From Strongylocentrotus droebachiensis (lineage: Eukaryota; Echinodermata; Echinoidea; Camarodonta; Strongylocentrotidae), in contig JAVYIG010005323.1 in NCBI GenBank assembly GCA_035222895.1, forward strand, positions 62,001 to 126,000: a DNA stretch of 64,000 nucleotides, in the 5' to 3' direction. The position numbers were made by a program, and so were the translations under genes. Position 1 is the stretch's first letter. Each line of letters begins with the position of its first letter. Under the pieces are notes generated by a model that saw only the letters and a list, made by a program, of their open reading frames with translations, was not told the DNA's origin and made no database searches. Below, piece after piece: positions 48,576 through 59,675 of this stretch.

Positions 48576-48869
48576 CTTTGCCGTGATCCAGCGATAAATC
48601 TGAAAACCATGACAGATTTACATCGGTTAAGTATCAAAGACAGTGGTAAAGTAAGAAAATATACCAACTTTACCAAGCCAAAACAAACCGGAAATCTTTG
48701 AAGATCAGTCACAATCTAACTCTCTCGCTCTAACTTCGCTGCGAGTTTTATCGTGCGACCATACTGCAACGAGATTTTTTCAGTGAGAAAATGCGAGAGG
48801 AAACAAACAAAAATCATGTCAAAGGTCACATGATAAAATTGATTTAGTCTAACAAGTTACTCCGGCAAA
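48576..48869. promoter_or_regulatory. Head-to-head promoter interval, MST / LACTB2
   Basis: The MST start codon (minus) and the first LACTB2 start codon (plus) are 294 bases apart, so 5' UTRs and both promoters must lie here or very close. It includes CpG-bearing stretches (for example TCGCTGCGAG) and CACATGA near 48826. No TATA box is obvious. Exact transcription starts cannot be read from sequence. Confidence 0.55.
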
Positions 48870-48991
48870 ATGAGCACTATAATTCCACATATCGAACGTC
48901 TTTCAGCTCGAATAATTCGAGTTTTAGGATGCAATCCTGGACCCATGACGCTTCGTGGCACTAATACTTACATTGTTGGCACAGGGACGAG
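48870..48991 (+). CDS. LACTB2: LACTB2 first exon, version 1a
   Basis: 122 bases from ATG to donor GTAAAT, phase 2. Encodes [40 protein letters not shown] and the start of R. Closest of the three versions to human LACTB2 ([20 protein letters not shown]), so it is taken as the canonical first exon. Confidence 0.93.
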
Positions 48992-51900
48992 GTAAATACC
49001 ACTCGAAACAAGTAATTTATCCCTTGTTAAGTCCCACTCGTTAATATCTGTGAAAGTCATTTTCGACTTGGCAAGACATGAACTTGAACTTTGAAGAGTT
49101 GAGAGCTAGCTGGCGCCGCGCTGGCTAGAGGGCTAGAGGGCTAGAGGGCTAGAGAGCTAGAGTAGAGTGAAGTGCAGTGATGACATGTTGAAAAATAGAG
49201 GACAGGGCTAGGGCTGTCAACTTTGGCGAACTGCTTCGATGGAGATCGTATTTGCTCGACAACGGGAGGGGGGGGGGTTATGAGTTAAATTTTATTTAAA
49301 AAAGTGATGTTATTTTAACTAGTGCTCACTACCTCCCCCCCCCCCCCCCCCCCCCCCCCGGCACATTTTGCAGTTATTTGCGTCCGCTCCAAAAAATTAT
49401 CAACTTACTGATAAGGGTCTGGAAATCTTCATTTTGAGAGCAAATATCCTCAAAATTGTAAGTAATGAGTGGTACCGACTGGTTGTATGATACTTTGCCT
49501 TGCAAATTATGACATTACCTTATTTTCGATGGATCATATTTTTGTATTTTGCTGTATAAACCCCATGCATGAAGTTAGGGCTTGTTGTTTTTAGCTCATC
49601 GGGCCCAAAGGGCCCGACGAGCTTATGCCATGGCGTGGCGTCCGTCGTCCGTCTGTCCGTCCGTCCATCCACAGTTTTCAAAATGCTTCTTCTTCGTTAG
49701 TTTTCAACTGATTTTGATTCTGATTGTTTCATATGATAGGGCTAGGAGGGGGATTTAAAACTTCTACACAGAATCTTGAAATTCATTATCTATGCTAATT
49801 TATGCAAATTCATTTGAAATCACAAAAATGCTTCTTCTCCTTCATTTTTCGACCGATTTTGATTTGGTTTACCTTATCTGGTAGAGCTAAATTCGGAACA
49901 CTAAACTTCTTCACAGAATTTTGAGATTTTGCTCCATTGATTAATTATGGTAATTTATTCAAATTTATTCCCAAAAATAACAAAAAATGCTTCTTCTCCT
50001 TCATTTCATTTTTAAAGTTTTGTGCAAAATATTAGGATGATTATTTGCAAATTTGATCCCTCACAGAAAACACTTGATTTGTGGATTAAAAAAGAGGAGA
50101 AAAGAGAGGTTGAAAATTAAATGTTCAGAACGCATTTTGTTTTCAGCAAAGCGCTACTCCCGGGCGCTCTTCTAACGCAAGGCCAGGATAGGTCTAGGCA
50201 TGGCAATCACAAATGGCTGAAAGATCACAATATTTAATTTTGTCTTAAATCATCAGTATTATGCAATATGCATGCATTGTTTTCATTCTCTTGTTACCTC
50301 CTAATTCTTCAAGTTGTTTAAATTTTTTCACACTAACTTGTTTTTGTCCCTTACAAAATTGTTATGTTGCCATATTTTTCTGTTGACAATTTACTGACTA
50401 TTTATACCTCTGTCCTTTTCTTATCATAATAAAAGGTGAGTATGTTTACATTTATCTCTAACTAAGTTTGAGTCCTGCTTGTCATAAAACTATAATATTT
50501 TTCAACCAATTTTCATTCCATTTCCTTTAGTTTCTATTTAATCTTGTACAGCTAAATAAAATTATGTCCCTTCCAGGGCATCAAATTTTTAATTTTTGAC
50601 CAGTTCAAAAGTGTACCACATAACATTTACATTAACATTGTTGCGAGATGCGGATGAGCGCTATGTAATTGACGTTCTGGTTATGACTTTTTTAGATGAA
50701 GCACGCACGCACGATCGGACATCAAATTTTTAGATCGCGATATCTCAAAATATAAATTTTGTAGTTGGTACACTTGGAAATTTACGCATTGGGCGCGCCT
50801 AACAGTGAGTTTACGCGCTCCCATTGCCTAGCTTGGCTGATCCACTCCAGCAGTTTCAAATTTAAGTGGGAGAGGGCTCACTTATGTAGAGAGCGCAATG
50901 ACAATGCCAATACATAATCTTGCATAACACACTGACATATCATGCTTTATACAGGTGACGCACTTCACATAATAACTGACACACACTCAGCTCACCATAG
51001 GTACACTGTTACACACATAAAACAGAAAAATCAACAAGCATTTCAGTACAACTTACAAGTTTGTACCTTAATTTAAATATGACGTAAATCTCTGTGTATA
51101 AGACGCACTTTTCCCGCCGAAAAAAAAAAATCGAAAGTCAGGGTGCGTCTCATACACAGGTACAAAAAAACAAACAAAATATTTAGATTTATTTTTCGTT
51201 TTGATTTATGCCCCTCCACCTGGCACTGTGCCTGGCAAAAGAGTGGTAAAGTGTGACGTCATCAAAAAATCTATTTTTAGAATTTCTCAATTTTTTTCTT
51301 CATTTTCCGAAAGAGCATAAAAAAAAATGTCAAACTGTCAAAAACAAATTGAATATGTTAACTATTGGCTGAGATATGACCATCTGAATAAATATATTCC
51401 CTATAGGAACTCAGTGTTATATGCTCTTTTTTTTAGCTGTGTATAAAACGCACCCCCGATTTTCGAATGGCTAAATTCATTCAACCAAATGATAAGTAGA
51501 CAAAATGAATATTAGACCATGTGGGAAGTAGACAAACTGGTTGTCTACCAAACGGTTATTCACCCCAATGATCTACATGTATAATCTAGAACTATGTATG
51601 CTTTCTACTGACAGGCAATATGTATTTTTTTTAAATCTCAAGTGTCGCTGATTGACAATTTTATGGCATGAGGAAAGGCTAGATTTTTGCTTTTACAATC
51701 TATACTGCCGTTCAGCAATTATGCAGGTATGTACCCCTGCCTCAGTGCCTTTGAGGTAACATAGGAAGCAGTCTGCATGAAAAAGCTGGGCTATGTATTA
51801 GCAGCTTTAACTGTGCTGATTTGCTTTTACATTTAATTTGGTAAAATTCTGTGTGAACTTTGGCATATTGTTGCATGTTTCATCGATAATAGCGGTGTAC

Positions 51901-54900
51901 CTTACCTTTTTGACAACTTATTTGGAGTAGCATTTTCAAACAGACAGTGATTATTGGAAAACAGGATTCAGACTATATTTTCATTGTATAATACATGTAT
52001 ATGATTTATAATCGAAACCAAGGATATGGCCGCTGCATTTCCAGAGGTATCACAGTTATCTTATTTTGTGTGGCGAGTTCTTGGTCTAAACCCTAACCCC
52101 TATACCCTTGCTGGAACAAACTGTTATATAGTTGGAACAGGAACAAGGTATAGTTGAATACTACTGGCATATGAAATTATAGAAAAACCAAAATGTGCAT
52201 TAAGCCATCTACATTGTTGGTATAACAATTAGCCTATTATATGTTTGAAACATATTGTTTGCTGAGAACCAGAAGGGTATCTACTCATATACTGATTACA
52301 CAGGATTAATGCCCTTCTGGCTCTCAACAGACAATGTGCAACAAACTTTGTTTCATTTTCTCTTTTGCAACAAGTTCTAACAATAGCTAATCAATGAGAA
52401 TTGAAAGTGTTTACTTCATGCATGATAAAGTGACAGGAAGTGTGTAAGATGAGGGTACCATCACATTCTCTCATTGGTAGCAAACCAATATAGGACTATA
52501 CCACATAACCTTTCACAGCTTTAATCATGTCTGCATACATTCCTAACATTTCTCAAGTATCTGATCTTGTGTGGAGAGTTCTAGGAGACAATGCCAGTCC
52601 TGGGCATCTACAAGGAACCAATTGTTACTTGATTGGTTCTGGAAACAGGTGCATTTCAAAAATTCAAATTTCATTTATTTGTAAAGCATTGATCAATGTA
52701 CCAGGGCCCCCGTCTTACATAGAGTTGATATCAATCGCAACTTATTTGTGATTGATATCAATCGCAACTATACAGATAAGAGACTGCAAACTTGCGATTG
52801 ATTGGAGGACTTACTATTGATTTGGATCAATCGCAATTCCTTTCAAGACGGGGCTCTGGTGATAAATGCCTGACATGTTCTTCCATCAGAGCTGGACACT
52901 TATTACTTTCTCTATTGTATAAATAATTTTTCTGTTTTGCTTTTTTATTTTGTGTGTCTATAGGAGAGTGTTGATCGATACTGGGGAGGAAAACAAACCT
53001 GAGTTTCTCAAGAATTTAAGGAGTACTCTTGCAGAGAATGGAACATCAATACAAGAGATCCTCGTAACGCATTGGCATCATGATCATGTAGGAGGGATAG
53101 CTGAGATCTTTCAAGAACTTCAGTTAGGTAAGTGAACTTGAAAGCTTATCAATAATAATCATAATAACATGGCATGTTTAGAGTGTCTGTATACATGTAC
53201 ATGTATGTTGTATTCATCTATGACATGATTTTATAATCATATCAAATCATATCGTAAGTCACTAAAAGTGTTCTTAGAAATGATTTACCTGGTTCTATAT
53301 CTGTAGCCAGTATCAACACACTGCACTTCAATCGCTCCTTTGAAACAATGATAACAAAAAGTCACAACAGCAGTGCAATATCTACATATCTACAATATCT
53401 GGTAATTTTTTAATAAGTTTTTACTAAATTGCCCAAATTAATGGGCAATTGCATTTCTTCAGAATGATTTTCATTGAGAGGAACTATTGTAAAGACCACA
53501 AACTTTAATGTCAAGAATCTTTCATGAATTGTGCTAATTCAGTGTTTTGTCAATTGTGATTAAATTATTTCCTGGCACAAAACTGTCATGAATCTGAAGC
53601 ACTTGCATAATTCATGAACATTTCATGCAAACTTTCTGGTTTTACAGTATAATCTGGAATTGAATGATCACTACCGTTTGTTTTACAGAAGACAATGTGA
53701 AGGTGTCTAAGCTGCCACGTCATCCTTACCAAGATGAAGAGATCAGTGGAGGTAAACTCAAATACAACTACCTTCAAGATGGAGAGAAAGTAACAACAGA
53801 GGGGGCTACATTGAGGTCAGTTTCTCTGCATTTATATGATGTAGCTATGTTTGTTAGGTGACGGCTATTGTCACTCTTGTAAATGCTCAACATAAGTCAT
53901 ACCTTGTTATGTATGTACTGGATAACAATGTGAATGAGGACAAATGATTTTTGTCAACACATAATGCATACCCTTTATATATTTCTTGTATCCATCATGA
54001 ATAATAATTACCCATCCTTTATGAGGGAATAGGATGACTAGAATGTCAAAACTAATTTTACAGTAGTCACATGACACCATGTGACCAATTACATTGCCTT
54101 TGTTTTTTTAATATATTTTACATTTTCATCTAATGCACTCAGAACAATAATGATTAACTTTTATAAATGTAATGCTTCCTGGGTGAAATTTCAATTATTG
54201 AAACATATTTGTGGCTTAGAGTCGCAGTAGATGCAGGTTCAAGTCTCGCTGGTTCCAAGATTTTTTCTGACTTGTTTTTCAATAGAGATCGATCAATCGA
54301 TCTTATTTACTGGGTGTAAGATACAAATATGTTTCAATAATAATGATTTAGTATTCATGTTAAAAATGAAAGCCGTCATCCTGAACTAATAAAACGTTTT
54401 ACTTTCTTTGATTGTAGGGCTGTGTACACTCCAGGCCATACTGATGATCATATGGTATTAGTACTAGAGGAAGAGAACACAGTTTTTACCGGTGACTGTG
54501 TTCTAGGAGAAGGTACAGCTGTAAGTAACACCTCCAAGCTAGTATGAACCAAACACTTGCTATTAAGGATGACTGACAGGGATCCGTAAATCTCATTCAC
54601 AATGAACTAGATTTTTGAGGATGTGAAACAAACATTTCAAATTCTAATTGGCGAACCCCACTCTGGCATACCTTTACTAAAAAATGGAATGATTTTTTAC
54701 GAATTTGGATATGTGTGCCCAACAGCAAAATTGACTTTCAGAGATTTTAAAAATAATAACGCCTATACTAAAAGTAGCAACTTTTTTGCTTTCTTGCTTG
54801 TCATCAGTTTTCGGTCAGATTTGTGATCCCCCCCCCCCCTTAGTGAAAAGGTAACCTTATTCTCTTTACCTATTTGTTTATAACCATGTGCCCCCCCCCC

Positions 54901-56625
54901 ACACACACATACACTCAGATAAACATATTATTACTTTCTTTATCATATAGTATTGATAGATTTAATATACCCGGTACCTGCATAGAAAGTATGTAAGAAT
55001 AATGTCTTTCTCTTTGCATGTTTACATGTAATGAACACAATACCATTCTTTTATGAGGCCTAAAGGTTAACTTGTTTGTTCCAATTTCATATCACATTCG
55101 TCTTTACACAAAAACTTTTATTATATTTGATCATGTCATTCACTGATTTTTGTCTCGCCTGCGTAGCAAAAAGCGAGACATAGGCGCCGCTTTTCCGGTG
55201 ACGGCGGCGGCGACGGCGGCGGCGACGGCGGCGGCGGCGACGGCGACGGCGTCAACATCAAAAACTTAACCTAAGGTTAAGTTTTTGAATTTTTGATATA
55301 ATTTTTAAAGTATAGGTTCTTAGTCAATGAAACTTGGATTATAGGGTAATCAAGTATCCCCAATCATGTGAGTAGAATTTCAGATCACAAAGTCAAGGTC
55401 AAAGGTCATTTCAGGTCAACAGACTTGGACTATGTTGTAGCATCATCATCGAAAACTTAACCTAAGGTTAAGTTTTTGAATTTTTGATATAATTTTTAAA
55501 GTATAAGTTCTGAGTCAATGAAACTTGGACTATAGGGTAATCAAGGATCCCCAATCATGTGAGTAGAATTTCAGATCACAAAGTCAAGGTCAAAGGTCAT
55601 TTCAGGTCAACAGACTTGGACTATGTTGTGGCATCATCATCAAGATTTTCAAAATGCTTCGTTATTTTTCAACCGATTTTGATTCTGATTGTTTCATATG
55701 ATAGGGCTAGGAAGGGGATTTAAAACTTGTACACAGAATCGTGAAATTCATTATCTATGCTAATTTATGCAAATTTATTTGAAATCACAAAAAATGCTTC
55801 TTCTCCTTCATTTCTCGACCGATTTTGATTTGGTTTGCTTTATCTGGTAGAGCTAACTTTGGTACACTAAACTTCTACACCGAATTTTGAAATTGTTCTC
55901 CATTAATTAATAATAGTAATTTATGCAAATTTTTTCCAAAAATAACAAAAATTGCTTCTTCTCCCTCATTTCTTGACCGATTTTGATTTGGTTTGCCTTA
56001 TCTGGTAGAGCTAAATTTGGAACACTAAACTTCTACACAGAATTTTGAGATTTTACTCCCATTGATTAATTATGATAATAATGCAAATTTATTCCAAAAA
56101 TAATTTAAAAATCACAAAAAATGCTTCTTCTCCTTCATATTTCGACCGATTTTGATTTGGTTTGCTTTATATCGTAGAGCTAACTTTGGTACACTAAAGG
56201 TCTACACAGAATTTTGAAATTGTTCTCCATTAATTAATTATGGTAATTTATGCAAATTTATTCCAAAAATAACAAAAATTGCTTCTTCTCCCTCATTTCT
56301 TGACCGATTTTGATTTGGTTTGCCTTATCTGGTAGAGCTAAATTTGGAACACTAAACTTCTACACAGAATTTTGAGATTTTGCTCCATTGATTATTTATG
56401 GTACTTTATGCAAATGAAATGAAATTATGTCCCTTCCAGGGCATCACATTTTTATTTTTTGACCAGTTCAAAAGTGTACCACGATATTTGTTGTTGCGAG
56501 ATGCGGATGAGCACTACAATGTACGTCATTGACGTTCTGGTTTATCATATTGAATTGCGTTATGCAGGCGAGACCGCCGAGAGCGTTTCCCTTGTTTATA
56601 CTTTCTTTTCCCCATCTCTCGCTCT

Positions 56626-56693
<68 letters not shown>

Positions 56694-58150
56694 ATCTCTT
56701 CCACTCTTTCTTTCAGGTGTTTGAAGACCTCTACACATACATGAAATCTCTGGAGTTACTTGTCTCCCTCAAGCCTGAACGGCTTTATCCCGGCCATGGA
56801 CCCGTAGTCGATGATGCTGTGCCTAAGCTTCAGATGTATATTGATCATCGTAACCTAAGAGAGAGTCAGATCAGTGCAGTGCTCCAGGAACATGGGAGTA
56901 CAGACATGGATGCAATGGATCTTGTCAAGATCATCTACACAGTAAGCCCTCTTCTTCTTATACAGTCTTGGTGACATGCTTGAAAGCTAACATCCCCATG
57001 GGTTAAATTGAATTGTTGGTAAAAACAACAGAGAAAAAAAACGTTGCTGTTTTAGGCTTGAGATCTCCTTTTCTGGGATGTTTTTTTCCAAATTTTTCCT
57101 CATGCTTAAAAATAATTTTCTCCTGCTTCATCTTTGTTTCCTCCCTCTGCTTTGTGTCCTCCCTCTAAAAACCAAAGTGACTGTGTTAAGGTCAGCAATA
57201 TGTTTACATGCTAATTACTTTGTTTAGTGAATCAAACATATTTGCCGAGAAAGAAATCATTCAATATCAAAACAAACCCTTAAAATCCAGGAACTTTTGG
57301 GGGCACTGCCCCTTAGACCATATCCATGATCCACAATCTTCCTACTCATTCAGATTGGTCTTCACTTTGAATAGAGGTCCATGCAGAAGAGTCTTCACTT
57401 CAGGTACAGCTTATGGATGAAGTCTCTGAAACCAATGTGGTGTGATATATTTCTATGTCAAACATTGGTAAATGTCGTCAATTAATTGAGGTCCGCGTGT
57501 ATGACAGTGGGGTCGCAATTGACCTTGAGTAGATCATATATTATTGAAATGTGGAAACCCAAGAAATATGGATATGTATGGTTGATTTGATTCACTTCTC
57601 TCAACCTCGCCCGTCTTGTTTAGTTTATATAATTTAACAATAATTCTGGCATACATTTTTCAGGAATGTTCAATTCTGATAGGTTGGTATTATGTTGGGC
57701 AAGGTAGTACACAATTCAATCAAAACTGTTTGTCTCTTTGTTACCTTCAGGAAACGCCAGAAATCCTTCACCCTGCTGCAGCCAAAAATGTCTCACATCA
57801 TCTAGAGAAGCTTGAGAAGGAAGGAAAGATTGGTAAGTCAATAAATGTATTAATTTGATAAATATATATACATGTATATACATCCAGCTTTCAGGATTCA
57901 AGATGATGCATACAGCTAGCCCCTACTCCTTTCTCTGCTAAATGAATCATATAATATATACTGTATTTTTCAGTCTCATCAATTTAATTAATATTATTAA
58001 AACAATGCATTGGATATAATTTGCTATTTAAAAAAAAAGCGGAGGTGTCATACCAAAATCAGATTGTTGCATTAATCTCCTGTCTTATGCTTCCTTTGAA
58101 CAGTGAGGGCAGCATCCGATGAGAAGTACTGCTGGAAGAGCAACCTATGA
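48870..58150 (+). CDS. LACTB2: LACTB2-type metallo-beta-lactamase-fold endoribonuclease, complete
   Basis: Human LACTB2 is a mitochondrial single-strand RNA endonuclease of the metallo-beta-lactamase fold. Exons: 48870-48991 (or 52026-52147, or 52527-52648), 52964-53127, 53689-53815, 54418-54520, 56717-56941, 57751-57832, 58104-58150. Total 870 bases, 289 residues, against 288 in human. Zinc ligands are visible: [10 protein letters not shown] (His77, His79, Asp81, His82), TPGHTDDH (His145), FTGDC (Asp164) and YPGHGP (His199), the same numbering as I recall for human. The C-terminal helix includes [11 protein letters not shown]. All junctions are in phase. The gene is divergent from MST. Confidence 0.95.
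49335..49360. repeat. Run of 26 C
   Basis: A 26-base C homopolymer about 60 bases after a G-run (49267-49277) in LACTB2 intron 1. The length may be unreliable in assembly. Confidence 0.85.
49592..50695. mobile_element. Repeat-bearing non-coding element, copy in LACTB2 intron 1
   Basis: Starts AGCTCATCGGGCCCAAAGGG, with GTCCGTC repeats. It then has ~150-base units with AATGCTTCTTCTCCTTCAT and GACCGATTTTGATTTGG, and ends with GTCCCTTCCAGGGCATCA and GAGATGCGGATGAGCGCTAT. The 3' part is shared with the element at 55151-56575. Confidence 0.6.
51082..51460. mobile_element. Rearranged relative of the 45059 TIR element
   Basis: The left part GTAAATCTCTGTGTATAAGA and the inner hairpin partner GTGCGTCTCATACACAG match the 45059 element. 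It has only the first ~45 bases of the shared cargo (from TTTATGCCCCTCCACCTGGC at 51207). The right end GTGTATAAAACGCACCCCC is in direct, not inverted, orientation, so the copy is truncated or rearranged. Confidence 0.5.
52026..52147 (+). CDS. LACTB2: LACTB2 alternative first exon, version 1b
   Basis: 122 bases from ATG to donor GTATAG, phase 2. Encodes [40 protein letters not shown] and R. It has the same length, phase and alignment as version 1a and can splice to the shared exon at 52964. Probably an alternative promoter or first exon from duplication; no stop or frame break is seen. Confidence 0.85.
52240..52347. repeat. Hairpin between LACTB2 first exons 1b and 1c
   Basis: CTGAGAACCAGAAGGG pairs with CCCTTCTGGCTCTCAACAG, with weaker pairing outside. 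Likely a small MITE remnant. Confidence 0.5.
52527..52648 (+). CDS. LACTB2: LACTB2 alternative first exon, version 1c
   Basis: 122 bases from ATG to donor GTGCAT, phase 2. Encodes [40 protein letters not shown] and R. The most diverged of the three in the CNPGPMT region. An acceptor-like CTTTCACAG ends at 52518, so it could also be reached from an upstream UTR exon. Confidence 0.82.
52701..52859. mobile_element. MITE, GGGCCC-GTCTTACAAAGAG family, copy 2
   Basis: CCAGGGCCCCCGTCTTACAT ... TTTCAAGACGGGGCTCTGG. The interior repeats GATTGATATCAATCGCAACT. Lies in LACTB2 intron 1 between first exon 1c and exon 2. Confidence 0.72.
52964..53127 (+). CDS. LACTB2: LACTB2 exon 2, zinc motif HxHxDH
   Basis: Acceptor TGTCTATAG, donor GTAAGT. 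Encodes [18 protein letters not shown] and [17 protein letters not shown]. It carries four metal ligands (His77, His79, Asp81, His82). Confidence 0.95.
53689..53815 (+). CDS. LACTB2: LACTB2 exon 3
   Basis: Acceptor TTTTACAG, donor GTCAGT. Encodes [19 protein letters not shown] and [16 protein letters not shown], matching the human KLPRNPQREE and LKDGDVIKTEGATLR segments. Confidence 0.93.
54195..54347. mobile_element. Short MITE in LACTB2 intron 4
   Basis: Terminal inverted repeat ATTATTGAAACATATTTGT and its inverse ACAAATATGTTTCAATAAT about 110 bases apart. Inside is a tRNA-like string GCAGGTTCAAGTCTCGC, possibly chance. Confidence 0.55.
54418..54520 (+). CDS. LACTB2: LACTB2 exon 4, His145 and Asp164
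   Basis: Encodes [20 protein letters not shown] and [14 protein letters not shown]. Both metal-ligand motifs (TPGH, GD) are intact. Borders: acceptor GATTGTAG, donor GTAAGT, ends phase 0. Confidence 0.95.
55151..56575. mobile_element. Repeat-bearing non-coding element, copy in LACTB2 intron 4
   Basis: Ends TTGTCTCGCCTGCG and GCAGGCGAGAC. Contains a GGCGGCGAC array (55199-55252), two ~181-base units with the palindrome ACTTAACCTAAGGTTAAGT (starting near 55257 and 55438), then about five ~150-base units with GACCGATTTTGATTTGG, and GTCCCTTCCAGGGCATCA near the right end. No protein. Confidence 0.68.
56628..56692. repeat. (CT)n tract upstream of LACTB2 exon 5
   Basis: A long pure CT repeat, with CT-rich sequence continuing to the acceptor at 56716. 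It makes an unusually long polypyrimidine tract. Confidence 0.93.
56717..56941 (+). CDS. LACTB2: LACTB2 exon 5, His199
   Basis: A 225-base exon with acceptor TTTCTTTCAG, directly after a long (CT)n tract. Encodes [40 protein letters not shown] and MDLVKIIYT. His199 in YPGHGP is the last metal ligand. Confidence 0.95.
57751..57832 (+). CDS. LACTB2: LACTB2 exon 6
   Basis: Encodes [20 protein letters not shown] and LEKEGKI, matching human TPENLHEMAKHN and KLEKEGKI. Donor GTAAGT, phase 1. Confidence 0.92.
58104..58150 (+). CDS. LACTB2: LACTB2 exon 7, C-terminus and stop
   Basis: Acceptor TTTGAACAG. Encodes [14 protein letters not shown] before TGA, corresponding to DPDKKWKAHL at the human C-terminus (the W-K pair is kept). 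Confidence 0.85.
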
Positions 58151-58183
58151 GGGCGCCTTAGGATTACCAAGGACAGTGCCATT

Positions 58184-58723
58184 GAGTGCTATGGCGGGAG
58201 CTACAGCGGGAGTCACCGTGTCAGCCACAGCGAGTTTCACTGAGGGAGCTACAGCGGGAGCTACATCGGGAGCCTTAAAGGGAGATACAGTGGTGGCGGG
58301 AGACACCGGTGCCATGGAGTTATAGTTTGATGATTTAATGGAAATGTGAATAACGACAAAATCATAAAGGATCATCATGAAAGTGCAGTGTTAATGAATT
58401 ACACCATTAAAACAAGGGAATTTGGAACGCCAGCAAGGGAACCTCGGAACGCCAGCAAGGGGCTATTAGAAGGAAGCTACAGTTAACGAAGATCCCGACA
58501 TTGATCGAGTGCTATGGCGGGAGCTACAGCGGGAGTCACCGTGTCAGCCACAGCGAGTTTCACTGAGGGAGCTACAGCGGGAGCCTTAACGGGAGATACA
58601 GTGGTGGCGGGAGACACCGGTGCCATGGAGTTATAGTTTGATGATTTAATGGAAATGTGAATAACGACAAAATCATAAAGGATCATCATGAAAGTGCAGT
58701 GTTAATGTTACAACACCATTTAA
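58184..58723. repeat. Tandem duplication in the LACTB2 3' UTR
   Basis: Copy 1 about 58184-58412, copy 2 about 58507-58723, offset near 323 bases. Each carries imperfect GGGAGCTACAGC units and the shared tail GATGATTTAATGGAAATGTG. The second copy lacks 12 bases of the repeat. A weak ATTAAA signal lies at 58406-58411. Confidence 0.88.
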
Positions 58724-58902
58724 GCCGAAAACATTCGGAGAAAGTAGGTCTTTCACGGAATCAATAATTTGTTAGTGCTGCGTTTGATAGTATACAAAAC
58801 CATGGAAAGTGCGGATTTTAATTTGTCTGGTTTGTTAGGTATCCAGTTTTCCCAGATCATCGTATACAGCTGATGCGTGAACGAGTGGAAAAATGAGCTA
58901 TT

Positions 58903-59379
58903 CAAGCTCTGCTTTAATTTCGTGGGAAATCATAAGGTGAAGCTCTATAAAGTGTGCTTGAATTTGCAAACATAGGAGCCATGTGTATGATTTTTATCCA
59001 GTCCTGTGATTGGGACAAGGTGAGGCAAACATCATTAGCGGTAATCTTTAAAGAAGGGACATGAACTCCAGCTGTTGAGGACTGTATGGATCGTCAATAA
59101 CCAAGAGGAGGAGCAGGGAACAGATACTACAAACGATAAGAGTAACACCGCTGGATGAGAAACGATGGAGGTAAATGTATACCAGAAAAGAAAGAAAAAA
59201 AAAGAATAAGCATGATAATTAAAGAGACGAGTGACTAAGAAAAAACGATGAGGTATTGCTATGACTTTTAACATGTTTAAAGGAAGTGTTTTTTGTTTAT
59301 TCAAGCTATGCTTTAATTTCATGGGAAATCATAAGGTGAAGCTTTATAAAGTGGGGTGGAATTTGCAAACATAGGAGCC
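58903..59379. repeat. Pair of ~78-base direct repeats
   Basis: 58903-58980 and 59302-59379 share CATAAGGTGAAGCT and ATTTGCAAACATAGGAGCC. The stretch between them has no gene. Confidence 0.82.
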
Positions 59380-59424
59380 GAGTGAAGGGAAATGAAGGAA
59401 AAGAGGGAGAGGAAATCCTTCTTT

Positions 59425-59458
<34 letters not shown>

Positions 59459-59675
59459 CAAATATGCTATTTTTTTTTTTTTTTTTTTTTTTACATGTAA
59501 GGTATTGACCCTTCCTCTGCACTCTGTATGTTTTTTTCTGGGTAAACTGAGACTAGCAAGTTTGCTGAGTTTTTTTTTTTATCTTGGAAATTTTTGTGTC
59601 AATTATCCGTCTGGGGTAAAAGGAGGAAATGAAAAGCAAGTTTTTTATATCTGCCGGTATATAGTTTGTTTGGTA

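Noticed and set aside
56459-56974. 171-codon ORF covering LACTB2 exon 5
   Set aside because: The first half is element and (CT)n sequence. The acceptor at 56716 and phase with exon 4 show that only 56717-56941 is coding.
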